From Marinilactibacillus sp042660675 (GTDB taxonomy: Bacteria > Bacillota > Bacilli > Lactobacillales > Carnobacteriaceae_A), in contig NZ_JBHSUL010000005.1 in NCBI RefSeq assembly GCF_042660675.1, positions 11,743-75,742 of the forward strand: a stretch of 64,000 nucleotides of DNA, read 5' to 3'. Positions 32,925-41,210 of the stretch are shown here, piece by piece. Made by a program: the position numbers and the translations under genes. A model generated the notes under the pieces. It was not told the DNA's origin. It made no database searches and saw only the letters and a list, made by a program, of their open reading frames with translations. Positions within the stretch are counted from its first letter, which is position 1. Each line of letters opens with the position of its first letter.

Positions 32925-34012
32925 ACGTCTCCTCCTTGCGAAGTTGAGCTAGCAGTTTGTTTTTTTGCTGCTCTTTTATCTATAAAATAACGAATAATAT
33001 AATTAGCGCCTACAAAGAAAATAATAGCAGCTATAACAATATTGGCCATTTCATCTGGCACCCCTGCCTGATTCGGCATGAACCCAGCTCCGATGTTTAA
33101 AACACCGAATAAAATAGAAGAGAAGAAAATACCAAAAGGATTGCCTAGTCCAAGTAAAGCAACCGCGATACCATTGAATCCGATATCTGGTAATCCTCCT
33201 TGAGTAAAGATATTTCCAAATGTTCCGAGTCCGTGAATGGCCCCACCTAAACCAGCTAAAGCACCACTTAAAAACATAGATAGAATAATATTTTTTTCAG
33301 CACTCATTCCAGCATATTTTGAAGCAGAAGCGTTTAATCCAACTGCGCGAATTTCAAAACCGGCAGTTGTTTTCGTCATGAACACCCAGTAAAGAATGAC
33401 TACGACGATAGCAATAAAGAATCCAACATTTAATCTTGAATTCTGTGTTAAAGTAGACAGCCACTGGAATCCCATGTTGGCATTCTCACCAACTCTCGCT
33501 GTTGTATTTCCAGCTTCTGATAAAACGTTTCTGATTAGATAATTGGTCACTTGTAAGGCTGTATAATTCAGCATAATACTAACGATAACTTCACTCGTTC
33601 CAAAATAAGCACGCAAGAAACCAGCAATTGATGCCCAAACTGCACCAACAAGTAATCCTACACCTAGACTGAGCGTTAATAAAAGAATTCTAGGTAAATC
33701 AGGAAATGCTAATGCAACCCAAACTGCACTCACCCAACCAGCTAAAGCTTGTCCAGCAATTCCGATGTTAAAGAAACCGGCTTGGAAAGCTAAAGCAAAT
33801 CCTAATCCTGTGAAGGTTAGTGCGGTTGCTTGTCTAAGTGCTTCCCCAATGAAATACGGACTTTGGAAGACGCTGACGATCATCGCTCTATAAGCTTCAA
33901 CTGGATTATATCCAAATGCCAGCATAAGAATGGCTCCAAATAAAAACCCGAACAAGATAGACATGATAGGAACGATTAAACTACTTAAAAAACCTTTACT
34001 TTGTCGAATCAA
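32921..34012 (-). CDS. nupP: Nucleoside ABC transporter permease (NupP/YufP-like)
   Basis: The 363-residue membrane protein has about ten helices. It shows FTGLGFALAFQAGFFNIGIAGQALAG (about 67-92), a STSEVIVSIMLNY-like loop near 140 and the EAA-like loop EIRAVGLNASASKYAGM near 223-239. A Lys/Arg-rich cytoplasmic tail follows residue 345. It is the second permease of the nucleoside importer and overlaps the 3' end of nupO by 17 nt. Confidence 0.9.
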   Translation of the reverse strand: MIRQSKGFLSSLIVPIMSILFGFLFGAILMLAFGYNPVEAYRAMIVSVFQSPYFIGEALRQATALTFTGLGFALAFQAGFFNIGIAGQALAGWVSAVWVALAFPDLPRILLLTLSLGVGLLVGAVWASIAGFLRAYFGTSEVIVSIMLNYTALQVTNYLIRNVLSEAGNTTARVGENANMGFQWLSTLTQNSRLNVGFFIAIVVVILYWVFMTKTTAGFEIRAVGLNASASKYAGMSAEKNIILSMFLSGALAGLGGAIHGLGTFGNIFTQGGLPDIGFNGIAVALLGLGNPFGIFFSSILFGVLNIGAGFMPNQAGVPDEMANIVIAAIIFFVGANYIIRYFIDKRAAKKQTASSTSQGGDV

Positions 34013-35576
34013 CTACATCCTTCTCCTTTCCTTTTTGTTCTGCTTGATCTTGTGCATCACTTAAGGAAACTCCGGCCATAAGTAATCCTAGTTCTGATTC
34101 TGATGTATCTTTAGCATTAACGATAGCGATGATTTTCCCATCGTACATAACTGCGATTCGGTCTGAAACATTCATGACTTCATCCAGTTCATAACTCATC
34201 AAGAGAACGGCTTTTCCATTATCTCTGAGCTCAACTAAGCGCTTGTGAATATACTCGATGGCTCCAACATCTAATCCACGAGTTGGTTGTGCTGCAATTA
34301 ATAAAGCAGGGTCTCTATCTACTTCTCTAGCAATGATGGCTTTTTGTTGATTTCCCCCAGATAAAGAGGCAGCTGAATGTTCTTCACTAGGTGTACGAAC
34401 ATCAAATTCTTCAATCAATCTTTTCGCATGTATTTTAATTTCTTTATAGTTCAAGAATCCATGCTTACTAAATGGTTTTTTATAGTATGTTTGAAGTGCA
34501 ATATTCTCTTCCAAAGACATTGGTAAGATCAAACCAAATTTCTGACGGTCTTCTGGTATATGCCCCAGTCCCGCTTCAGTAATTTTTCTTGGTTTCAAGT
34601 TCGTTACATTTTTGCCATCTAATTCAATACTTCCATTACTTGATTTAGTAAGCCCAGACAAAGCCTGAATCAGTTCTGACTGACCGTTTCCATCTACCCC
34701 TGCAATTCCAAGAATTTCCCCAGCCTGTACTTCAAAGCTGATATTCTTCACTGCGTCAAATCCTCGTGTTTCTTTTACAGTTAAGTCTTTAACTTTCAAA
34801 ACGGTTCCTGATGGATTAGCAGGCTTTTTATCCACTTTAAAGGATACGGAACGTCCTACCATCATGTCAGCAAGTTCTTGTTGCGATGTTCCAGCTACAT
34901 CAACCGTATTAATACTTTTTCCTCTTCGGATAACAGTACATCTATTGGATACTTGTTTGATTTCATCAAGCTTGTGCGTGATTAAAATAATTGATTTGCC
35001 TTCATTGACCAATTTATTCATAATGCCCATTAATTCTTGAATTTCTTGAGGTGTTAAAACCCCTGTTGGTTCATCGAAGATAAGAATATCTGCTCCACGG
35101 TAAAGTGTTTTCAAAATCTCTACACGTTGTTGCATCCCTACAGAAATATTTTCCACACGTGCGGAAGGATCTACTCTCAAACCATATTGATCTGACAGAG
35201 TCTGGATTTCTTTTTCTGCCTTTTTACGGTCGATATATCCAAATTTCGTTTTTTCTCTTCCTAGCATAATGTTTTCAGCTACAGTAAATTTATCCACCAA
35301 CATAAAATGTTGATGCACCATACCAATACCTAATTCATTTGCTACATCTGGTGATGATATGTTTACAGACTGACCGTTCACTTTAATTTCTCCGGAAGTC
35401 GGCTCTAACAAACCAGACAAGATATTCATCAAAGTAGATTTCCCTGCACCATTTTCACCTAAAAGTGCATGAATTTCACCTTTTCTTAAATCTAAATGGA
35501 TATTATCATTTGCTCTAAATGTTCCAAATTCTTTTGTGATCCCACTCATCTCAATAACATGTTGTAATTCAGACAA
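33996..35576 (-). CDS. nupO: Nucleoside ABC transporter ATP-binding protein (NupO/YufO-like)
   Basis: The 526-residue protein holds two ABC cassettes. The first has Walker A GENGAGKST (about 39-47), the signature NISVGMQQRVEIL near 141-153 and Walker B LIFDEPTG near 163-170. The second has a degenerate Walker A (GVDGNGQSE, about 293-301), SLSGGNQQKAIIAREV near 403-418 and Walker B LLIAAQPTRGLDVG near 425-438, where Glu is replaced by Gln. Such asymmetry is normal for this sugar/nucleoside class. It is the first gene of the nupO-nupP-nupQ unit, read through or past a terminator from nupN. Confidence 0.93.
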   Translation of the reverse strand: MSELQHVIEMSGITKEFGTFRANDNIHLDLRKGEIHALLGENGAGKSTLMNILSGLLEPTSGEIKVNGQSVNISSPDVANELGIGMVHQHFMLVDKFTVAENIMLGREKTKFGYIDRKKAEKEIQTLSDQYGLRVDPSARVENISVGMQQRVEILKTLYRGADILIFDEPTGVLTPQEIQELMGIMNKLVNEGKSIILITHKLDEIKQVSNRCTVIRRGKSINTVDVAGTSQQELADMMVGRSVSFKVDKKPANPSGTVLKVKDLTVKETRGFDAVKNISFEVQAGEILGIAGVDGNGQSELIQALSGLTKSSNGSIELDGKNVTNLKPRKITEAGLGHIPEDRQKFGLILPMSLEENIALQTYYKKPFSKHGFLNYKEIKIHAKRLIEEFDVRTPSEEHSAASLSGGNQQKAIIAREVDRDPALLIAAQPTRGLDVGAIEYIHKRLVELRDNGKAVLLMSYELDEVMNVSDRIAVMYDGKIIAIVNAKDTSESELGLLMAGVSLSDAQDQAEQKGKEKDVVDSTK

Positions 35577-35753
35577 AAGATGGCCTCCTCATTCAAATTA
35601 TTTAAATTAATTCTGATGTTTTCTCATTATCTTACATCGTGAACCCGTATTCAAGCTTCTTTAAAGTATTTCATTCGAAAAAAGACTCATTTCAAGATAT
35701 TGTGCTAAAAAATTCATATTATCTGTCTACTAATTGTATTGAGTTTTTCGCTC

Positions 35754-35783
35754 TAAAAAAGCGCCGGTCACACGACCAGCGCT
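35754..35783 (-). terminator. Intercistronic terminator between nupN and nupO
   Basis: AGCGC-GGTC (35760-35769) pairs with GACC-GCGCT (35774-35783), with T6 on the minus strand. Partial read-through would yield more binding protein than transporter, as is usual for ABC importers. Confidence 0.8.
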
Positions 35784-35826
35784 CTTTTATTCAATTTCAA
35801 ATCGTCTTTAACAGAGTTATCGTACC

Positions 35827-36897
35827 TTACTCTCCCGGAGTTTCTGAAACTTCAATGTCTCCACTGATAATAGATTCCATAGCTTCTTGAACGGCAGTCC
35901 AAGCTTCTTCAGACATGTTCCCTTCAGTAACACCAACACCATCTTCAGCTAAACCGTAAATTAAGTTTTCTCCGCCTTGGAAGCCTTCATCTCTTGCTTC
36001 GTTTGAAGCCAATTGAATCGCTGCTCCTACACCTTTAAGAGAAGAAGTTAATGTTAAGTTTCCACCTGAGTATTCGCCTAATTCTTCTTGATCACGGTCT
36101 ACTCCAATTACCCACAATTGTCTATCTGATCCTGATTCCATTAAATCAGCAGCTTCTGTAAATACGCCATTACCTACAGCACCTGAAGCGTGATAAATGA
36201 TATCCGCTCCTGCTGAGTACATACCAGCAGCAATTTGTTGTCCAATCGCTGCATCAGAGAATGATTCAGCGTAGCGAACTTCTACTTCAATATTTTCGTC
36301 AACTGATTTAACGCCTTCAACAAATCCAGCTTCGAACTTATCAATAACTGGTCCAGCGATACCACCGATAAATCCAACTTTGTTCGTCTCAGTCGTGTGT
36401 GCCGCTGCAACACCTACTAAATATGCCGCTTCATTATCACGGAAGTTCAATGAAATAACATTATCCGCTTCAACCACTGAATCGATGATTCCAAAGTGTT
36501 GGTTAGGATTACTGTTTGCAACATCTTCAACCGCTTCTGCTAGTTGAAAACCAACTCCGTAGATAATATCAAAATCTGCTTGTATTGCTTGATTCAAGTT
36601 CGGTACAAAGTCTTGTGCATCATTTGATTGGAAGTAATCTACTGCATCAGCTCCATATCCATTTTCGTCTGCCCAAGCTTGCATACCTTCCCAAGCTGAT
36701 TGGTTAAATGAACGGTCATCTACACCACCTTCATCTGTTACCATACCAAGTTTGAATTCTGCTGTTTCTTCAGTATCTGGGGTAGCATTATCATCAGCAG
36801 GTGTTGAGCCTGTATCACTTGCGTCTTGTCCCTGGCAAGCTGCTAATAGCATAGCAGATGCTCCAATTGCAAAAAGATTTCTTAATTTAGTAGTCAT
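35827..36897 (-). CDS. nupN: BMP family nucleoside-binding lipoprotein (NupN/BmpA-like)
   Basis: The 356-residue lipoprotein has a lipobox, LLAAC, with Cys21, and an acidic Thr/Asp linker. The BMP core follows with KLGMVTDEGGVDDRSFNQSAWEGMQ (about 48-72), DIIYGVGFQLAEAV near 110-123, GFIGGIAGPVIDKFEAGFVEG near 176-196 and YHASGAVGNGVF near 236-247. It captures nucleosides such as guanosine or adenosine outside the membrane for NupOPQ. GGAGGAATTTCGTA precedes the ATG. The gene order binding protein, terminator, ATPase, two permeases matches Bacillus nupNOPQ. Confidence 0.92.
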   Translation of the reverse strand: MTTKLRNLFAIGASAMLLAACQGQDASDTGSTPADDNATPDTEETAEFKLGMVTDEGGVDDRSFNQSAWEGMQAWADENGYGADAVDYFQSNDAQDFVPNLNQAIQADFDIIYGVGFQLAEAVEDVANSNPNQHFGIIDSVVEADNVISLNFRDNEAAYLVGVAAAHTTETNKVGFIGGIAGPVIDKFEAGFVEGVKSVDENIEVEVRYAESFSDAAIGQQIAAGMYSAGADIIYHASGAVGNGVFTEAADLMESGSDRQLWVIGVDRDQEELGEYSGGNLTLTSSLKGVGAAIQLASNEARDEGFQGGENLIYGLAEDGVGVTEGNMSEEAWTAVQEAMESIISGDIEVSETPGE

Positions 36898-37214
36898 TAC
36901 GAAATTCCTCCAATTAAAGTTGTATGTAGAGCTGCTCCTGAATCAGAATTTAACATAGTTGTTTAATCCACCAAATTCATTCCACAATTCTTTGTTTCTT
37001 ATCTCGAATTAATAGTAACATCTTTGTAAAGAAAAATAAAGCCTAAATACGATTAATTAATGAGCTACTGATTCAGAACGTTCACATGAAACCGCTCTAT
37101 ACCCGTACGTTCGGAAAATGATACCGGATTTTTTCATATTTTATGGCTTTTTGCACAAAAAAAGAATGTAGAGATTTTGTCATCTTCTCTACATTCTTTA
37201 CATTAAATTCATTT
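36898..37214 (-). promoter_or_regulatory. Leader and promoter region of nupN
   Basis: This 317-nt gap contains the ftsK terminator at its right end. For nupN it holds a weak promoter on the minus strand (TTTATT 37040-37035, TACTAT 37017-37012, 17 bp apart). A CCGAAC hexamer (37114-37109), which resembles the core of a PurR box, and a GAACGTTC palindrome (37076-37083) lie upstream. No known riboswitch core is seen. Confidence 0.35.
37157..37199 (-). terminator. Intrinsic terminator after ftsK
   Basis: A perfect 14-bp stem (37161-37174 with 37186-37199) is followed by T7 on the minus strand. Confidence 0.85.
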
Positions 37215-39557
37215 TTACTCTAAAATATTTTCCGCTGAATCCATTTCAGGCTGAATGAGTACTTCTCTAGGTTTTGAACCTTCAGATTGTCCAACGACAC
37301 CTCTATCTTCCATTTCATCAACGATTCGTGCTGCTCTGTTATATCCAATTCTAAATCTTCTTTGTAGTAGCGAAATACTTGCTGTTTGCATATCGACAAC
37401 TAAAGCTACTGCTTCTTCATATAATTCGTCCTCGGCTTCTCCCTGACTGACGACTGGTTCATCTTTTGGAATCATTTCTTCTACATAATTAGCTTCCTGC
37501 TGTTCCTTAACGAAGTGAACGATCGCTTCTACTTCTTCATCAGAGATAAAGGCACCCTGCACACGGTTCGGTTTATTCTCGCCCATCGGCTGGAATAGCA
37601 TGTCCCCTCTTCCAAGAAGTTTCTCAGCCCCGTTTCCATCTAGAATCGTTCTAGAGTCTGTACCGCTTGAAACAGCAAAGGCAATTCTTGAAGGAACATT
37701 CGCTTTAATGATACCCGTAATGACGTCTACAGACGGTCTTTGTGTTGCAAGAATCATATGAATTCCAGCAGCTCTTGCCATTTGAGCTAGTCTTGTAATA
37801 GAGTCTTCAACATCATTTGAAGCCACCATCATCAAATCAGCAAGCTCATCTACAATAACAACAATATAAGGAAGCGGCAGTAGCGCTTCTTCCATTTCTT
37901 CATTCTTTTTCTTGACGAATTGATTATATCCAGCCATATTTCTTGTTCCACTAGCAGCAAAGAGTTCATAACGTCTTTCCATTTCTTGAACCACTTTATG
38001 CAATGCCTGTGAAGCTTTTTTAGGGTTTGTCACAACCGGTGTCAATAAATGAGGAATTCCATTATAAACATTCAATTCAACCATTTTTGGGTCAATCATC
38101 ATCAATTTAACTTCGTTCGGTTTCGCTTTAAGTAACAAACTGATGATAATTCCATTAATTGCGACTGATTTCCCTGATCCAGTCGCTCCAGCTACTAACA
38201 AATGAGGCATTTTAGCTAGGTCAGCCATTGCGACATTCCCAGCAATATCTCTACCTAGTGGGACTTCAAGCAACTGATCTTTGTTATTGATCTGCCCTTC
38301 GATCACATCTCTAAATGAAACCATACTAACTTCTGAGTTTGGAACTTCAATTCCAATCAGTGCTTTACCAGGAATCGGGGCTTCCATACGAATATCTTTG
38401 GCCGCAAGTGCGAGTGCAATATCATCCGTCAATCCAACTACTTTACTAACTTTCACACCTGTTGCTGGCTGAATTTCATATTTTGTTACAGCTGGACCAA
38501 GATTGGCTTTTGTGACTTTTGCTTTCACGCCAAAACTTTCAAAAGTCTCCTCTAGTTTTTTTACGTTTTCTTGGATAATCGAATACTCATCTGACTGATC
38601 CACAGGTTCTCTGACATTCAGTAATGAAATCGGAGGTAATTTGTATTGTTCATTCTCTTCTTCTCCAATTTCAAAATCGACTGTTCCTGTTTCCGTACTC
38701 ACAGTTTCTTCTTTAGGTTCTTCCACTTTAGTATTCTGCTGAAATCCTTCGATTTTTAAAGCCATCTGACCAGCTAATACATCATCTGATTCCGTATCAT
38801 CTATTAATGGCGTACTAGTATCTTCTTGTTCTTCTACTTGGAGTGCTTTAGCTTCTGGCTCTTCTATTACTCCTTTTTCGGCTCTCGTTCTCTTGGGTTT
38901 TTGAGATTTTTTTGATTTTTTCTTTTTACTTTTTCTAGAATGATGATTTTCTTTTATTCGACCAGCTAATTTTCCAGTGGATTCTATAAATTTACCGCCA
39001 GTAGAACGCAAGCGCTCAAGAAGGTTTTTATAAGATAACTGAAACATCGTCATAATTCCTATAAAGATAAACATAGCCATCATTAGATACGTTCCAACTG
39101 AAGAAAACAAGAAATAACTCGTTGCATAAAGAATAGCACCAATCATGCCGCCACCAATACTTTGTCCTATCGTTACACTAGTAAACTGCGGAACGAACAT
39201 CCGCCAAGTCGCACTGATGATGTTGACATCAGCATTCATAATTGGAGAAAACAATTGTGCGTGCTGCCATACGACGAGCGCACAAAAAAGTAAGAATCCT
39301 CCGAGCCATCTTTGACTCTTCAAGCTTGGTTTCTTTCCTTTGATTAATAGATAAATTCCAATCAAGATAAATACAAACGATACAACTATGTAGGTTTCTC
39401 CCACGAAAATACGCAAAATATTGGCAAAGAAACGGCCTACAAACCCGAATTGCCCAATTGCTAAAAAGTTTATAATCAATACAATAATGCCTACAAGTTC
39501 TGAAGAAACTTTGGATTGTTTCTTTTTAGGTCTTCCCCTTTTACGTGCCTGTGCCAT
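37215..39557 (-). CDS. ftsK: DNA translocase FtsK/SpoIIIE
   Basis: The 780-residue protein has four or five N-terminal membrane helices (about residues 20-175) and a Lys-rich then Glu-rich linker (about 195-305). The RecA-like motor has Walker A GATGSGKS (457-464) and Walker B YIVVIVDELADLM near 565-577. The C-terminal gamma winged helix (about 705-770: SISLLQRRFRIGYNRAARIVDEME) reads SRS/KOPS-type polarity sequences. It pumps chromosome DNA through the division septum. The length is normal for Firmicutes. The gene is single, with no ribosomal or tRNA neighbours. Confidence 0.96.
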   Translation of the reverse strand: MAQARKRGRPKKKQSKVSSELVGIIVLIINFLAIGQFGFVGRFFANILRIFVGETYIVVSFVFILIGIYLLIKGKKPSLKSQRWLGGFLLFCALVVWQHAQLFSPIMNADVNIISATWRMFVPQFTSVTIGQSIGGGMIGAILYATSYFLFSSVGTYLMMAMFIFIGIMTMFQLSYKNLLERLRSTGGKFIESTGKLAGRIKENHHSRKSKKKKSKKSQKPKRTRAEKGVIEEPEAKALQVEEQEDTSTPLIDDTESDDVLAGQMALKIEGFQQNTKVEEPKEETVSTETGTVDFEIGEEENEQYKLPPISLLNVREPVDQSDEYSIIQENVKKLEETFESFGVKAKVTKANLGPAVTKYEIQPATGVKVSKVVGLTDDIALALAAKDIRMEAPIPGKALIGIEVPNSEVSMVSFRDVIEGQINNKDQLLEVPLGRDIAGNVAMADLAKMPHLLVAGATGSGKSVAINGIIISLLLKAKPNEVKLMMIDPKMVELNVYNGIPHLLTPVVTNPKKASQALHKVVQEMERRYELFAASGTRNMAGYNQFVKKKNEEMEEALLPLPYIVVIVDELADLMMVASNDVEDSITRLAQMARAAGIHMILATQRPSVDVITGIIKANVPSRIAFAVSSGTDSRTILDGNGAEKLLGRGDMLFQPMGENKPNRVQGAFISDEEVEAIVHFVKEQQEANYVEEMIPKDEPVVSQGEAEDELYEEAVALVVDMQTASISLLQRRFRIGYNRAARIVDEMEDRGVVGQSEGSKPREVLIQPEMDSAENILE

Positions 39558-39731
39558 AAAATTACTCCTCTAATTCTATTCTTTTCCTGTTGATTATATC
39601 ATGAAAACAAGGGGTACGGAAGTTCGTTCTTTTTTAAAGAACTTAATCGTACTCTATACCGACATAACTTTTGACGTCTGATCTTATTTACCTGTAAACT
39701 CAAGATAATAAAACTTTTAGGAGGAACATGT

Positions 39732-40103
39732 ATGGGATCAATATTTGATGATTTTTTTAAAAAAGGACAGGAAAATACTGAGGCTGGGACAGTAGAATAT
39801 ATTAATGAACGACAACCTGATGTAAATAAAGACAAGATCTCTCTTAAAGTATTCGGACGCGTTCAAGGTGTTGGATTTCGGTTTACGACTAAACAAGCAG
39901 CTGACGAGATTGGTGTCACTGGCATCGTGAGAAATGAACCAGATGGATCTGTTTATTCAGAAGCAATTGGTACACCCGATCAAATCGACAAATTCATTGA
40001 CGCAGTGAGTAAAGGTCCTAGTCCGTCTGCTAAAGTTGACAAAGTTGTGGTTAAATTTGATCAAAATATTGAAGAAAAATCAAATTTTTCTCAGTCCAAT
40101 TGA
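39732..40103 (+). CDS. Acylphosphatase with short N-terminal extension
   Basis: The 123-residue protein ends in a full acylphosphatase domain (about residues 35-118). Its phosphate loop GRVQGVGFR has the catalytic Arg50, and Asn68 lies in GIVRNEPDGSV. The enzyme hydrolyses acyl phosphates such as carbamoyl or acetyl phosphate. The first 34 residues (MGSIFDDFFKKG...) are not part of the usual domain, which is about 90 residues. They are preceded by a good AGGAGG site, so the extension is probably translated. The promoter of yidC overlaps its 3' end. Confidence 0.88.
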   Translation: MGSIFDDFFKKGQENTEAGTVEYINERQPDVNKDKISLKVFGRVQGVGFRFTTKQAADEIGVTGIVRNEPDGSVYSEAIGTPDQIDKFIDAVSKGPSPSAKVDKVVVKFDQNIEEKSNFSQSN

Positions 40104-40128
40104 AATCTCTTACTTTATAAGGTATAGT
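40100..40128 (+). promoter_or_regulatory. Sigma-A promoter of yidC
   Basis: TTGAAA (40100-40105) and TATAGT (40123-40128) are exactly 17 bp apart, with a start site about 43 nt before the yidC start codon. The -35 box overlaps the acylphosphatase stop codon. Confidence 0.75.
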
Positions 40129-40177
40129 GAGAATTGGCGTTTTAACACTACTAACTCACTTAAGGGATTGAATTATT

Positions 40178-41149
40178 TTGAAAAATAGAGCAAAAAAGTG
40201 GATACTTTCTCTCGGAATGCTATCCTTAGTCGTCTTCATGTCAGGATGTATCCGAATTGATCAGTCAACCGGAGAACCTGCAGGAAATATATCGCAATTC
40301 TTGTTTGACTATCTTGTACTTCCTACACAGCAATTCATTGAATTACTCAATAGTCTTTTAGGTAGTTATGGTTTGGCCATTATTGCCATTACGATTATCG
40401 TTCGTATCTTGATTTTACCATTAAGTATCAAGCAGCAACGTACGACACTGGAGCAACAAGTCAAGATGTCTGTAGTAAAACCAGCAGCCGATGAAATTCA
40501 AGCTGAAATGAAAGAATCAACTGACCCTAGACAAAAACAAGAGCTTCAAGCAGAACTAATGGAACTTTATCGTGAAAACAATGTAAATATGCTTGGCGGC
40601 GTTGCCGGATGTTTCCCCCTACTGATTCAAATGCCTGTCTTCACTGCCATGTTCCAAGCGATTCGTATGTCAGAATCGATTCAGAACGCTACATTCTTAG
40701 GAATTGAACTAGGAACGCCTAGTATTCTACTTGCACTATTAACAGGTGCTGTTTACTATGCACAATCTAGAGTTATGTTACTGGGTATGCCTGAAGAACA
40801 AAGAAAACAATCGAATACGATGATGTTAATGAACCCGATCATGTTAATGGTTATTTCCTTTACAAGTCCTGCAGGATTAGGTCTTTATTGGATGGTTGGT
40901 GGATTTGTTGCGATCGCACAATCTGCCATTACAACTTTTTATTACAAACCAAAAATTCAAGCAGAATTGAAAGAGAAGCACGGTGAAGTACAAGTCGTTG
41001 CCCGTAAGCCAAAAGCTCGCAAAACGGCCGAAAAAGTAGGACCATCTACTGGTATCACTTCTTCAAACACTGCTTCTAATCGTAACCGAAAATCAGCAAG
41101 TCCTTTCGAAAATAAAAACAGACGCAATGAAGGTAAACAAAAGAAATAA
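40178..41149 (+). CDS. yidC: Membrane protein insertase YidC/Oxa1 (lipoprotein type)
   Basis: The 323-residue protein has a lipobox (FMSGC, Cys24) and five membrane helices. The conserved groove arginine lies in IIVRILILPLSIKQQR (Arg76). The C1 cytoplasmic hairpin is long and charged (about 95-140), followed by FPLLIQMPVFTAMFQAI near 148-164. The basic tail (about 265-323) can bind ribosomes. It inserts or folds membrane proteins. The start is a TTG with AAGGG 11 nt upstream. It is not next to rnpA or jag, so this is likely the second Firmicute-type copy (YidC2/YqjG-like) rather than the oriC copy. The pairing with acylphosphatase recurs in the order. Confidence 0.92.
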   Translation: MKNRAKKWILSLGMLSLVVFMSGCIRIDQSTGEPAGNISQFLFDYLVLPTQQFIELLNSLLGSYGLAIIAITIIVRILILPLSIKQQRTTLEQQVKMSVVKPAADEIQAEMKESTDPRQKQELQAELMELYRENNVNMLGGVAGCFPLLIQMPVFTAMFQAIRMSESIQNATFLGIELGTPSILLALLTGAVYYAQSRVMLLGMPEEQRKQSNTMMLMNPIMLMVISFTSPAGLGLYWMVGGFVAIAQSAITTFYYKPKIQAELKEKHGEVQVVARKPKARKTAEKVGPSTGITSSNTASNRNRKSASPFENKNRRNEGKQKK

Positions 41150-41156
41150 TATAATG

Positions 41157-41210
41157 AAAAAAGAGTCACAGGCTAAGGCATTACTCCTCAGCTTGTGGCT
41201 CTTTTGTTTT
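41157..41210. terminator. Terminator of yidC, overlapping the end of arlS
   Basis: The arm 41157-41170 pairs with 41195-41206 around a large loop, with T-rich tails on both strands. The 3' end of the converging kinase gene (stop at 41181) lies inside the loop. Confidence 0.7.

Noticed and set aside
34435..34700. Degenerate second nucleotide site of NupO as sign of a broken gene
   Set aside because: Asymmetric cassettes with a weak second Walker A and B are usual in the sugar/nucleoside ABC class.
37076..37114. PurR operator upstream of nupN
   Set aside because: CCGAAC and GAACGTTC occur, but the two-box spacing and arrangement of a PurR operator is not met; kept only as a weak note.
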